This document shows positions 1 through 8,432 of a DNA stretch of 64,000 nucleotides, piece after piece; the first letter of the stretch is position 1, and each line of letters opens with the position of its first letter. Made by a program: the position numbers and the translations under genes. Source of the stretch: Bacteroides thetaiotaomicron VPI-5482 (GTDB lineage Bacteria > Bacteroidota > Bacteroidia > Bacteroidales > Bacteroidaceae). The notes below the pieces were generated by a model. That model made no database searches. It was not told where the DNA came from and worked only from the letters and a program-made list of their open reading frames with translations. Location: positions 1,488,001 to 1,552,000 of the forward strand of contig NC_004663.1 in the NCBI RefSeq assembly GCF_000011065.1, written 5' to 3'.

Positions 1-953
1 GTACGGGCGCTCACTCCGAAGTTTTTCACCCAGTAGCTGTCGCCCAGCATACGGGCCAGTACGGAAGGATAGCTGTCGCGGCTGCGATTTCTTATTCCTG
101 CTCCGAACGTAATACTGTTGCCGATGCAAGCCACACGGACGGCATCTTTGCGAGGAGCCTTGAAACTACGCAACCAAGAAGTCAGTTCGTTCTGCATTTC
201 ACTCTTGTAGAGGAAATCTTCACGGATTCCCCAACCGTGTCCGCCTGTAGGATAAATATGGAGAACGGAAGGAACACCTTTCTTATTTAAAGCCAGATAA
301 TAGTTGACTCCGTTGGCAGGAGGAACTACCTTGTCATCATCGCTATAAACAATGAAAGCACGGGGAGTCTCTTTGGTCACTTGCTTCTCGTTGGAGAATT
401 CTTTTTCCAGATCGGCAGAAGCGTCCTTGCCCAACAGATTGTCATGAGAGCCCATGTGAGTGAAAGATTTGTCCATCGTGATCACCGGATAGAAGAGAAT
501 CTGGAAGTTGGGACGAAGTGCTTCAGGCGCATGTGTAGCGATGGTCGAAGCTAGATGGCCTCCGGCAGAAGACCCCATGATACCAATATCATTCGGATTC
601 AGATTCCATACGTCAGCGCTGTCACGTACCATTTTCATGGCTGCTTCGGCGTCGGAGATCGGGAGGGTGCGGTCGCCTTTCGGCATCCGGTATTTGAGAA
701 CAATCAATGCAATTCCTTGTTTGTTGAAATACGGCGCCCAGTCATACCCTTCGTGATTGACCGCCAAGCCGGAGTATCCCCCACCCGGACAGGCTACCAC
801 AGCACGACCTGTCGCCAGTTCCGGTGCCGGCAGGAAAACACGAAGAGAAGGCTGTTCAATATCAAATGGTTTTGGCGTACTTTGTGCCGAGACTTGCAGT
901 CCTGTCAATAGCAGGACCAGCAATACAAAAAGAGAAGAGAATTTCTGTTTCAT
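1..953 (-). CDS. Secreted two-domain esterase: alpha/beta hydrolase fused to SGNH hydrolase (partial)
   Basis: The gene runs off the left edge; about 317 codons are visible. ATG at 953-951 opens a Sec signal peptide (hydrophobic LLVLLL core, likely cut after VSA at residue 23). The first domain is an alpha/beta hydrolase of the acetyl-xylan-esterase/BD-FAE type: an oxyanion segment near GGGYSG, nucleophile elbow G-S-S-A-G with Ser129, and a late histidine in GGHGWG (His239). At about residue 272 a second domain starts with the GNSIT block I of SGNH/GDSL (sialate O-acetylesterase-like) hydrolases. The pairing suggests removal of acyl groups from polysaccharides in the periplasm or at the surface. 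The exact substrate cannot be read from the sequence. A one-mismatch minus-strand promoter box (TATCTTCG) lies at 991-998. Confidence 0.85.
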   Translation of the reverse strand, partial: MKQKFSSLFVLLVLLLTGLQVSAQSTPKPFDIEQPSLRVFLPAPELATGRAVVACPGGGYSGLAVNHEGYDWAPYFNKQGIALIVLKYRMPKGDRTLPISDAEAAMKMVRDSADVWNLNPNDIGIMGSSAGGHLASTIATHAPEALRPNFQILFYPVITMDKSFTHMGSHDNLLGKDASADLEKEFSNEKQVTKETPRAFIVYSDDDKVVPPANGVNYYLALNKKGVPSVLHIYPTGGHGWGIREDFLYKSEMQNELTSWLRSFKAPRKDAVRVACIGNSITFGAGIRNRSRDSYPSVLARMLGDSYWVKNFGVSAR

Positions 954-1009
954 AGTATCTGTATACTTTGATTAATGAATATTTGATGTGCGAAGATAGT
1001 AATTTTATG

Positions 1010-1017
1010 TATCTTTG
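1010..1017 (+). promoter_or_regulatory. -7 promoter box for the MATE gene
   Basis: TATCTTTG matches the Bacteroides -7 consensus TAnnTTTG 28 bases before the ATG at 1045. Its TTG end could be misread as a start codon at 1015. No well-spaced -33 TTTG is evident. Confidence 0.6.
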
Positions 1018-1044
1018 CGCCTCCTTTTAAATAGAAAAAATGAT

Positions 1045-2400
1045 ATGCAAGGAATTAAGAATCTGACACACGGCCCTATCAACCGCCAACTTTTCAATCT
1101 GGCGATGCCTATCATGGCAACGTCGTTTATACAGATGGCATACAGCCTTACAGATATGGCATGGGTGGGACGACTGGGCAGTGAGGCAGTCGCCGCCATC
1201 GGTTCGGTAGGAATCCTGACGTGGATGTCCGGTTCTATCTCCTTATTAAATAAGGTAGGGTCCGAAGTCAGCGTAGGTCAATCCATCGGCGCGCAGAATC
1301 AGGAAGATGCACGCCAGTTCGCTTCACACAATATCACGATTGCTCTGATCATTTCGATCTGCTGGGGCGGACTGCTGTTCATGTTCGCAAGCCCCATTAT
1401 CCGCATCTATGAACTAGAAGAGCACATCACAGCCAATGCCATCGAATACCTGCGGATTATTTCCACCGCATTGCCGTTCATATTCCTGTCCGCTGCCTTC
1501 ACAGGTATCTATAATGCAGCGGGACGAAGCAAAATTCCATTCTATATCAGTGGGACGGGACTGATTATGAATATCATTCTCGACCCTCTGTTTATCTTCG
1601 GCTTCGGTCTGGGAACAAACGGTGCCGCCTACGCTACATGGCTCTCGCAGGCAACGGTTTTCGCCATCTTCATCTACCAGCTGCGTTTCCGCAAAGACGC
1701 CCTGCTCGGTGGTTTCCCCTTCTTCTCCCGACTGAAGAAAAAGTACACGCGGCGTATTCTGAAACTAGGCCTGCCCGTAGCTACCCTAAACACACTGTTC
1801 GCCTTCGTCAATATGTTCCTCTGCCGTACCGCATCCGAACAGGGCGGACACATCGGACTGATGACTTTCACCACCGGCGGACAGATAGAAGCCATCACCT
1901 GGAATACCTCCCAAGGTTTCTCCACCGCACTCAGCGCCTTTATTGCCCAGAACTTCGCCGCCGGACGAATAGAACGGGTACTGAAAGCCTGGCACACCAC
2001 CCTATGGATGACGGGAATCTTCGGGACTTTCTGCACGCTGCTGTTTGTCTTTTACGGCAATGAGGTCTTTTCGATCTTTGTCCCCGAACAGGCGGCTTAC
2101 GAAGCCGGAGGTGTATTTCTGCGTATCGACGGATATTCGCAGCTGTTTATGATGCTCGAAATCACAATGCAGGGAGTGTTCTACGGCATCGGGCGTACCG
2201 TGCCTCCTGCCATTGTCAGCATCGTATGCAACTATATGCGTATTCCGCTTGCCATCCTGTTTGTACGGATGGGCATGGGAGTAGAAGGTATCTGGTGGGC
2301 AGTATGCGTCACAACGATTGCCAAAGGGCTGATTCTCCTGGGATGGTTCACCATGATCAGGAAAAAATGCTTAAATCTGCCTTCCGTGTCAACAAGGTAG
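1045..2400 (+). CDS. MATE family efflux transporter
   Basis: A 451-residue inner-membrane protein with about 12 hydrophobic segments. The N-terminal pattern (PINRQLFNLAMPIMATSF, then SLTDMAWVGRLG) is typical of multidrug and toxic compound extrusion proteins (NorM/DinF-like), which export cationic drugs or metabolites in exchange for Na+ or H+. The reading frame is open from a TTG at 1015, but that codon lies inside the -7 promoter box, so ATG 1045 was chosen. The gene appears monocistronic. The substrate is unknown. Confidence 0.9.
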   Translation: MQGIKNLTHGPINRQLFNLAMPIMATSFIQMAYSLTDMAWVGRLGSEAVAAIGSVGILTWMSGSISLLNKVGSEVSVGQSIGAQNQEDARQFASHNITIALIISICWGGLLFMFASPIIRIYELEEHITANAIEYLRIISTALPFIFLSAAFTGIYNAAGRSKIPFYISGTGLIMNIILDPLFIFGFGLGTNGAAYATWLSQATVFAIFIYQLRFRKDALLGGFPFFSRLKKKYTRRILKLGLPVATLNTLFAFVNMFLCRTASEQGGHIGLMTFTTGGQIEAITWNTSQGFSTALSAFIAQNFAAGRIERVLKAWHTTLWMTGIFGTFCTLLFVFYGNEVFSIFVPEQAAYEAGGVFLRIDGYSQLFMMLEITMQGVFYGIGRTVPPAIVSIVCNYMRIPLAILFVRMGMGVEGIWWAVCVTTIAKGLILLGWFTMIRKKCLNLPSVSTR

Positions 2401-2482
2401 CCGTGTCGTTTGTTATTTTACATATACAAAGATCATCCGGAGTTATTTTAACCTAAAAAGTATGACCTTGGCAAATAATATG

Positions 2483-2490
2483 TATCTTTG
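2483..2490 (+). promoter_or_regulatory. -7 promoter box for the OmpA-like lipoprotein gene
   Basis: TATCTTTG matches TAnnTTTG 56 bases before ATG 2546. This rules out an upstream in-frame ATG at 2462 as the start. Confidence 0.6.
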
Positions 2491-2545
2491 CGTTGTTAAT
2501 TTATTAAAGTATTATTTTATAAACCTATTTAAAAAACATTGCATT

Positions 2546-3262
2546 ATGAACAAGATGAAATGGATGGTTCTCTTCATGAGTATAACCATGATATTCAGTG
2601 GCTGCGCAAGCATGAACAATACGGGCAAAGGTGCCGCAATCGGCGGTGGTTCGGGTGCTGCATTGGGTGCTATCCTCGGCGGTGTTATCGGTAAAGGCAA
2701 GGGTGCTGCCATCGGTGCGGCTATCGGTACTGCAGTAGGTGCAGGAACAGGTGCCCTTATCGGAAAGAAGATGGATAAAGCGGCAGCAGAAGCAAAACAA
2801 ATTGAAGGCGCACAAGTAGAGCAGATAACTGACAACAACGGATTGCAGGCAGTAAAAGTTACATTCGATTCAGGTATTCTTTTCACTACCGGTAATGCGA
2901 CTCTGAGTGCTGCTGCCAAGTCTGCATTGAGCAAGTTCGCCAACAACGTACTCAACCAGAACAGAGACATGGACGTATCCATCTACGGATATACCGACAA
3001 TCAGGGCTGGAGAAACAGTACCGCCGAACAAAGCCGTCAGAAGAATCTGAACTTGTCACAGGAACGTGCACAGAGTGTAGCCAGCTACCTGTTAAACTGC
3101 GGCGTTTCTTCCAATCAGATTAAAGGTGTGCAGGGAATGGGCGAAAGCGATCCTATCGCCAGCAACGACACAGCTGCCGGAAGAGAACAGAATCGTCGTG
3201 TAGAAGTTTACATGTACGCAAGTGAGCAGATGATTAAAGATGCACAGGCCGCTTCCAATTAA
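2546..3262 (+). CDS. OmpA family lipoprotein with glycine zipper
   Basis: A 238-residue predicted lipoprotein. The signal peptide ends in a lipobox FSGC (Cys near residue 20). A long Gly/Ala-rich glycine-zipper segment follows (repeated GAAIGGG/GAAIGAAIG), then a C-terminal OmpA-like peptidoglycan-binding domain. That domain shows the YGYTDN strand, the NLxLSxERAxSV helix and the closing GREQNRRVEVYM motif. It probably tethers the outer membrane to peptidoglycan. Its last 23 bases overlap the start of the transglycosylase gene, which suggests translational coupling of two cell-wall genes. ATG 2546 was chosen because it puts the lipobox at the expected distance. Confidence 0.9.
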   Translation: MNKMKWMVLFMSITMIFSGCASMNNTGKGAAIGGGSGAALGAILGGVIGKGKGAAIGAAIGTAVGAGTGALIGKKMDKAAAEAKQIEGAQVEQITDNNGLQAVKVTFDSGILFTTGNATLSAAAKSALSKFANNVLNQNRDMDVSIYGYTDNQGWRNSTAEQSRQKNLNLSQERAQSVASYLLNCGVSSNQIKGVQGMGESDPIASNDTAAGREQNRRVEVYMYASEQMIKDAQAASN

Positions 3263-3986
3263 AAAAATATTGCGTTATGCGCGCAACCTGCTGATTTTCT
3301 TCTTTGCATCTACCATTCTGGCTGTGATCGTCTACCGCTTTATGCCGGTGTATGTCACTCCGCTGATGGTCATCCGAAGTGTACAGCAGCTTGCGTCAGG
3401 AGATAAACCCACGTGGAAACACACGTGGGTTTCTTTTGATAAGATATCTCCTCACCTGCCGATGGCGGTCATCGCCTCCGAAGACAACCGCTTTGCCGAA
3501 CACAACGGATTCGATTTCATCGAGATAGAGAAAGCGATGAAGGAGAACGAGAAACGGAAACGGAAGCGCGGAGCAAGTACCATCAGCCAGCAGACAGCCA
3601 AGAATGTGTTCCTGTGGCCGCAATCGTCTTGGGTACGCAAAGGTTTCGAAGTTTATTTCACCTTTCTGATAGAGTTATTCTGGTCGAAAGAACGGATTAT
3701 GGAGGTATATCTCAACTCTATCGAAATGGGAAAAGGGATTTATGGCGCACAGGCTACCGCAAAGTATAAATTCAACACAACAGCTGCCAAGTTGAGCTCA
3801 GGACAGTGCGCACTGATTGCCGCTACGCTCCCTAACCCGATACGGTTTAACTCTGCGAAGCCTTCGGCTTACCTATTGAAACGACAAAAACAGATATTGC
3901 GATTAATGAATCTGGTTCCTAAGTTTCCGCCTGTAGAGAAGAAGGCGGTCGATAAGAAAGACACCAGGAAGAAGAAAAAGAAATAA
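3240..3986 (+). CDS. mtgA: Monofunctional biosynthetic peptidoglycan transglycosylase
   Basis: A 248-residue GT51 glycosyltransferase with one N-terminal membrane anchor (LLIFFFASTILAVIVYRF). It polymerises lipid II into glycan strands and lacks a transpeptidase domain. Family motifs are clear: ASEDNRFAEHNGFD with the catalytic Glu, GASTISQQTAKNVFLW, and ERIMEVYLNSIEMGKGIYGAQ. The C-terminus is unusually lysine-rich (KKDTRKKKKK). ATG 3240 lies within the end of the preceding OmpA-lipoprotein gene; no better start is present. A strong terminator follows. Confidence 0.9.
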   Translation: MHRPLPIKKILRYARNLLIFFFASTILAVIVYRFMPVYVTPLMVIRSVQQLASGDKPTWKHTWVSFDKISPHLPMAVIASEDNRFAEHNGFDFIEIEKAMKENEKRKRKRGASTISQQTAKNVFLWPQSSWVRKGFEVYFTFLIELFWSKERIMEVYLNSIEMGKGIYGAQATAKYKFNTTAAKLSSGQCALIAATLPNPIRFNSAKPSAYLLKRQKQILRLMNLVPKFPPVEKKAVDKKDTRKKKKK

Positions 3987-3989
3987 AGC

Positions 3990-4050
3990 AATCCCTTTAT
4001 CACAGTCTATTTCATCAAGAAACAAGACAAGGATAAAGGGATTTCTTTTT
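3990..4050. terminator. Bidirectional intrinsic terminator
   Basis: A 12-bp perfect stem (AATCCCTTTATC at 3990-4001, complement at 4032-4043) is followed by TCTTTTTT on the plus strand. An A-rich stretch on the other side would give a U-tract for minus-strand transcripts. It separates convergent mtgA and the carboxylase gene. Confidence 0.8.
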
Positions 4051-4070
4051 TCCGTTATTTAAGATACAGA

Positions 4071-5846
4071 CTATGCCGGTTCCTCACACCTCTCGATATA
4101 CGCCAATGGTTCGCCTTTATCTACCAATGCTCCCTGCTTGGCACATACTTCGATCACACGACCGCTAAAATTCGCCAACACCTTATCATATGTATGCCAA
4201 GGAGTAGCAATGTAGCAGAACACATCGTCCGGGTCATATTTATGTCCCACTTCGGGCGGCATAGAAGGCGATTCCACATCAATCTCCCAAATGATCTGAC
4301 CTTTCTCCATTGCCGTCACCGGTTCGGCCTTGGCACGTTTCATCCGTTTCACTTCTTCTTCGGAGAATCCCTGTTTTGCCAATGCGGCATCTTTGGCACG
4401 CTGCAAATCATCTTCGAAACGTTTCTTGGCAATACCCGATTTATAATCCCGATATTGGCGGTCGTGCATTGCCAGTTCGAAGAGTTCTTCATCATCCTGT
4501 CCGAAGTCCCAGCCGTTTTCTGTCATTTCCTTACGATACTCGTCCAGCTGATCCGGATAGTTCTTCTGCGGGTCTTCGTCCGTAAATTCGTATCCTTTTT
4601 CTTTTGCCAGTGCGATAATCTCCGGAGCAAGTGCACCGGGCAAACGACCACTCTTACCCAGAATCATATCCCAGGTATGGTTGTCGATCATCGTCCAACG
4701 CTCCTCTCCCTTGATCAGAGACATCACATTCATCAATGCCACATTCTTCACATATTGGCTGAACGGAGTCACCAATGGAGGATAGCCGAGTTTCGGCCAC
4801 ACATATTCCACCTCGTCAAACAGCATCACGAGCAAATCGTCGATACTCAGTTCCGGTTCGTTCTTACCTCTCAATATCAGATTGATGCCGGAATGTACTC
4901 CTTTCAGATCGGCCATCATAGAACCCATCATACCTCCGGGAAGTCCGCATTTCAAGAGCAAAGAAGACATATGCTTGTTGGTAGGGTCCATAAAATAACC
5001 CAGAAAATCGTCAATGAACTCCTGTGTCATGGCACGGGCTTTCATGTAGGCTTTCATATTAATCTCCGGTACCTGAAATCCCGCGTCTTTCAGCATAGCC
5101 TGCACAGAGATAACGTCCGGATGAACTTTCCCCCACGAAATCGGCTCCATTGCGACATCAATAATATCCGCGCCATTCTCACAAACTTCGAGGATAGAAG
5201 CCATCGAAAGCCCCGGTCCGCTATGTCCGTGATATTGGATGATGATTTCGGGATGCCGTTCCTTGATTGCTTTCGTCAGACGTCCCAGCATTTCGGGGCG
5301 ACCGACACCTGCCATATCTTTCAGACAGATTTCCGGTGCGCCAGCTTCTATCAGACGCTCGGCGATGGCGGTATAATATTCTACGGTATGCACGGGCGAG
5401 AACGTAATACATAACGTTGCCTGCGGAATCATCCCCGCTTCGAGGGCATAATGAATGGAAGGAATAATATTTCTGACTTCATTCAAGCCGCAAAAGATAC
5501 GGGTGATATCCACTCCCTGCGCATGTTTCACTTTATACATTAACCGACGCACATCTGCCGGAACGGGATACATTCGAAGACCATTCAGACCACGGTCGAG
5601 CATATGAGTTTGTATGCTGGCTTCGTGGAAAGGTTTCGTGAAAGCCCGGACGGCTTTGTTCGGGTTCTCGCCATACAGTAGGTTGACTTGTTCGAACGCG
5701 CCTCCGTTGGTTTCTACACGGGAGAAACAACCCATTTCGATAATTAACGGAGCAATTCTTACTAACTGATCGGCACGCGGTTGATACTTGCCGGACGACT
5801 GCCACATATCCCGATAAACGAGACTGAATTTGATTTCCTTTTTCAT
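4071..5846 (-). CDS. Carboxyltransferase-like protein (oxaloacetate decarboxylase alpha / pyruvate carboxylase B type) with degenerate biotinyl domain
   Basis: A 591-residue protein of the carboxyltransferase family. The N-terminal HMGL-like TIM barrel keeps the expected active-site elements: YRD near residues 11-13, the lysine in CLKDMAG (Lys176) and metal ligands in HGHSG (His206, His208). A PYC/OADA-type conserved region follows, then a C-terminal biotinyl/lipoyl-like beta fold from about residue 520. In the place of the usual AMKM biotinylation motif the sequence reads PWHT (about 549-552), so the acceptor lysine is replaced by histidine. It cannot carry biotin on this domain and may use a separate carrier or do something else. 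No carboxylase, carrier or decarboxylase beta gene is adjacent. Well-spaced promoter boxes lie upstream. Confidence 0.8.
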   Translation of the reverse strand: MKKEIKFSLVYRDMWQSSGKYQPRADQLVRIAPLIIEMGCFSRVETNGGAFEQVNLLYGENPNKAVRAFTKPFHEASIQTHMLDRGLNGLRMYPVPADVRRLMYKVKHAQGVDITRIFCGLNEVRNIIPSIHYALEAGMIPQATLCITFSPVHTVEYYTAIAERLIEAGAPEICLKDMAGVGRPEMLGRLTKAIKERHPEIIIQYHGHSGPGLSMASILEVCENGADIIDVAMEPISWGKVHPDVISVQAMLKDAGFQVPEINMKAYMKARAMTQEFIDDFLGYFMDPTNKHMSSLLLKCGLPGGMMGSMMADLKGVHSGINLILRGKNEPELSIDDLLVMLFDEVEYVWPKLGYPPLVTPFSQYVKNVALMNVMSLIKGEERWTMIDNHTWDMILGKSGRLPGALAPEIIALAKEKGYEFTDEDPQKNYPDQLDEYRKEMTENGWDFGQDDEELFELAMHDRQYRDYKSGIAKKRFEDDLQRAKDAALAKQGFSEEEVKRMKRAKAEPVTAMEKGQIIWEIDVESPSMPPEVGHKYDPDDVFCYIATPWHTYDKVLANFSGRVIEVCAKQGALVDKGEPLAYIERCEEPA

Positions 5847-5893
5847 TGCCGTAAATAGATGAGATTTATATTACTTAGGTTAACTAGTTGATA

Positions 5894-5926
5894 CAAATAT
5901 ATTGAGTTTTCTGACATAATAACAAA
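5894..5926 (-). promoter_or_regulatory. Promoter for the carboxyltransferase gene
   Basis: On the minus strand TTTG (5926-5923), 21 bases, then TATATTTG (5901-5894). This is a full match to the Bacteroides -33/-7 consensus, about 47 bases before the start codon. Confidence 0.75.
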
Positions 5927-5986
5927 TATAGAGAGAATAAGTTGGGGTATAAAGATATGTTTAATATCATATTGTCACAAAATCAA

Positions 5987-6017
5987 AGGAGCAAGCGAGT
6001 TTTTACTCGTTGCTCCT
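5987..6017 (-). terminator. Probable terminator of the ECF sigma gene
   Basis: A 12-13 bp stem with one bulge (AGGAGCAAGCGAG at 5987-5999, CTCGTTGCTCCT at 6006-6017) lies 39 bases after the minus-strand stop codon. A TTTGATTTTG tail follows on that strand. Confidence 0.65.
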
Positions 6018-6055
6018 TACCAGAATTAATTGTTTGACTAATGTGTTATCCCTAT

Positions 6056-6559
6056 TTATACAAAATCTTTCAACTCTTGTTGCAAACGTTGGCGTGTGAA
6101 GAAAATGCGGCTCTTCACCGTTCCGAGGGGTAGGTCCAGTTTCTCAGCGATCTCACGGTATTTAAAACCGGATACGTGCATTGAAAATGGTACTTTATAT
6201 TCCTTCGGCAGCGCGTTGACGATGCGGTGCATCTCTTTCAAGTCATAAGCGCCTTCCGTACTTTCAAATCCTGAGTCTTGGGGGAGATTCAAATGATACA
6301 GATTGTCGGTCTGATCTACGAATGTCTGGTCACGTACTATTTTACGGTAGTTATTAATAAAGATGTTACGCATGATCGTGTACATCCATCCTTTGAAATT
6401 TGTATCGGGAACATATTTCTCCTCGTTATCCAAGGCCTTTAATGATGTTTCTTGCAATAAATCATTTGCTTCTTCACGATTGGCAGTTAATTTATAAGCA
6501 AAACGAAGCAACTCTTCCTGAACTCCAATTAAATCTTTTCTGAAACTTAAACTTTTCAT
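6056..6559 (-). CDS. ECF-type RNA polymerase sigma-70 factor
   Basis: A 167-residue extracytoplasmic-function sigma factor. Region 2 covers about residues 15-85 (RFAYKLTANREEANDLLQET, then FKGWMYTIMRN). Region 4 is at the C-terminus with a helix-turn-helix (YREIAEKLDLPLGTVKSRIF). It would direct RNA polymerase to a dedicated promoter set. Unlike most Bacteroides ECF factors tied to carbohydrate uptake, no anti-sigma factor or SusC/D pair is next to it, so it may be constitutive or controlled by an unlinked factor. The regulon is unknown. Confidence 0.9.
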   Translation of the reverse strand: MKSLSFRKDLIGVQEELLRFAYKLTANREEANDLLQETSLKALDNEEKYVPDTNFKGWMYTIMRNIFINNYRKIVRDQTFVDQTDNLYHLNLPQDSGFESTEGAYDLKEMHRIVNALPKEYKVPFSMHVSGFKYREIAEKLDLPLGTVKSRIFFTRQRLQQELKDFV

Positions 6560-6744
6560 ACTTTAAGGGTTTTACGGTTAATATTTCGTTTCTTTCTTGA
6601 CGTTTGCAAGTTTAAAGGTATTTTATGAGTCGAACAGGGGGAAATTCGTCATTTCTTAGGGGGTGAAACTGTCAAATGATAGATTTTAGGTGCTTTTTGA
6701 TAGTTTTTAGGTGGTTTAGGACGTTTTTTATTCTCTTCTTCTTG

Positions 6745-6772
6745 TTTGGCAATACAAAATAACTTACTTTTG
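6745..6772 (+). promoter_or_regulatory. Probable promoter for lemA and the M48 protease
   Basis: TACTTTTG at 6765-6772 matches the -7 box. TTTG at 6745-6748 is a -33 candidate at a short 16-base spacing. Confidence 0.55.
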
Positions 6773-6801
6773 GGTAGTATTATTAACTTAAAGTAAAAGA
6801 C

Positions 6802-7362
6802 ATGACTATACTTATTATCGTAGGAATAATCGTACTGTTGGGAATCATTTTTGCTTCCATGTACAACTCATTGGTGAGACTGAGAAATAACCGTGAAAAT
6901 GCTTTTGCAGACATCGACGTGCAGCTGAAACAGCGCCACGACCTTATCCCGCAACTGGTGGATACCGTGAAAGGATATGCCGCACACGAAAAAGATACCC
7001 TCGAACGGGTGATTCAGGCACGTAACGGTGCAGTCAGCGCCAAGACAATCGACGAAAAGATAGCAGCAGAGAATCAATTATCTTCCGCTTTATCGGGATT
7101 GAAAATCACGTTGGAGGCTTATCCCGACCTGAAAGCAAACCAGAATTTCCTGCAACTGCAAGAAGAAGTATCCGATGTAGAGAATAAATTGGCTGCTGTA
7201 CGCCGTTACTTTAACTCGGCTACGAAGGAATATAATAATGCGGTTCAGACATTCCCGTCCAATATCATAGCAGGTATGGCAGGTTTCCGCAGAGAAATCA
7301 TGTTCGACCTGGGTACCAACGAACGTGCGAATCTGGAACAGGCACCGAAGATCAGTTTCTAA
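6802..7362 (+). CDS. lemA: LemA family protein
   Basis: A 186-residue LemA family protein. An N-terminal membrane helix (ILIIVGIIVLLGIIFASMY) leads into the conserved segment YNSLVRLRNNRENAFADIDVQLKQRHDLIPQLV and a long helical bundle. The C-terminal PSNIIAGMAGF is also typical. The molecular role of LemA proteins is not established. The gene lies 12 bases before a membrane-bound M48 peptidase, an arrangement seen widely, which suggests a shared envelope function. Confidence 0.92.
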   Translation: MTILIIVGIIVLLGIIFASMYNSLVRLRNNRENAFADIDVQLKQRHDLIPQLVDTVKGYAAHEKDTLERVIQARNGAVSAKTIDEKIAAENQLSSALSGLKITLEAYPDLKANQNFLQLQEEVSDVENKLAAVRRYFNSATKEYNNAVQTFPSNIIAGMAGFRREIMFDLGTNERANLEQAPKISF

Positions 7363-7374
7363 AAACGAGCACGT

Positions 7375-8337
7375 ATGCAGTACGTCGGAATCCAAACACA
7401 GCAGAGCCGGAACAACCGGCGCTCTGTTCTTCTGTTATTTCTATTTCCCTGCCTGGTAGCAGCATTGCTTTATCTGGCCTGTTATCTATTGGTCGCCTTT
7501 GGGCACGGTGAGAGCATGGAAGTAAGTATCCTGGAATTGGCTAATCCTCTTTTCATCAATGCCCTCCCCTATACGATGGGTGTCGTATTGATTTGGTTCC
7601 TGATAGCTTTCTGGGCGAATACGAGTATCATCAAAGCCGCCACAGGCGCCAAACCTCTCGACCGCAGAGAAAACAAACGTGTCTATAATCTGGTCGAGAA
7701 CCTCTGCATGGCAAACGGAATGAAGGCTCCGAAAATCAATATCATCGACGACGATTCATTGAACGCTTTTGCCAGCGGTATCAACGACCGCACCTATACG
7801 GTCACTCTCTCGAAAGGGATTATTCAGAAGTTGAACGACGAAGAACTGGAAGCAGTCATCGCCCACGAACTGACTCACATCCGCAACAGGGATGTGCGCC
7901 TGCTGATCGTCTCGATTGTATTTGTCGGAATCTTCTCGATGCTGACGCAAATCACTTTCTATACTATTACGCACACGCGCATACGTAGCAACGGAAAAAA
8001 CGGTGGAGGAGCTATCCTCATCATACTGATTGCTTTAGTAATAGCGGCTGTCGGTTACTTCTTTGCCAGTCTGATGCGCTTCGCCATTTCACGGAAGCGC
8101 GAATATATGGCGGATGCCGGTTCGGCGGAGATGACAAAGAATCCGTTGGCATTGGCAAGTGCCCTGCGCAAAATTTCCGATGATCCGGATATAGAAGCGG
8201 TAAAACGTAGCGATGTAGCGCAATTATTCATTCAGAATCCGGGCGACCAGTCGAAAAGTGCCCTCAGCGGGCTTAGCGGACTCTTTGCCACGCATCCTCC
8301 TATCGAGAAACGCATCTCCATTCTGGAACAGTTCTAG
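7375..8337 (+). CDS. M48 family metallopeptidase (HtpX-like)
   Basis: A 320-residue membrane zinc protease. Two hydrophobic segments lie before residue 85. The catalytic motif is HELTH (residues 164-168), followed by two more membrane segments and the downstream zinc-ligand region SRKREYMADAGSAEM. It closes with FATHPPIEKRISIL, a family signature. HtpX-type enzymes degrade misfolded membrane proteins. It is probably co-transcribed with lemA, 12 bases upstream. Confidence 0.92.
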   Translation: MQYVGIQTQQSRNNRRSVLLLFLFPCLVAALLYLACYLLVAFGHGESMEVSILELANPLFINALPYTMGVVLIWFLIAFWANTSIIKAATGAKPLDRRENKRVYNLVENLCMANGMKAPKINIIDDDSLNAFASGINDRTYTVTLSKGIIQKLNDEELEAVIAHELTHIRNRDVRLLIVSIVFVGIFSMLTQITFYTITHTRIRSNGKNGGGAILIILIALVIAAVGYFFASLMRFAISRKREYMADAGSAEMTKNPLALASALRKISDDPDIEAVKRSDVAQLFIQNPGDQSKSALSGLSGLFATHPPIEKRISILEQF

Positions 8338-8389
8338 GGATTTCTGTTTAATTTTCATTAAAGAAAGCAGGAGGACTCCTTATTTTTAG

Positions 8390-8397
8390 TATATTTG
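8390..8397 (+). promoter_or_regulatory. -7 promoter box for the DUF4251 gene
   Basis: TATATTTG lies 35 bases before ATG 8433. No exact -33 TTTG is seen at the right spacing. Confidence 0.5.
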
Positions 8398-8432
8398 AGT
8401 GTTATACATATATACACTAAACTGTAACTGAT

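Noticed and set aside
1015..1044. TTG start for the MATE gene
   Set aside because: The TTG is part of the -7 promoter box TATCTTTG, so it would not be in the transcript.
6056..6559. ECF sigma factor as part of a SusC/SusD regulatory unit
   Set aside because: No FecR-type anti-sigma, SusC or SusD gene lies within many kilobases on either side.
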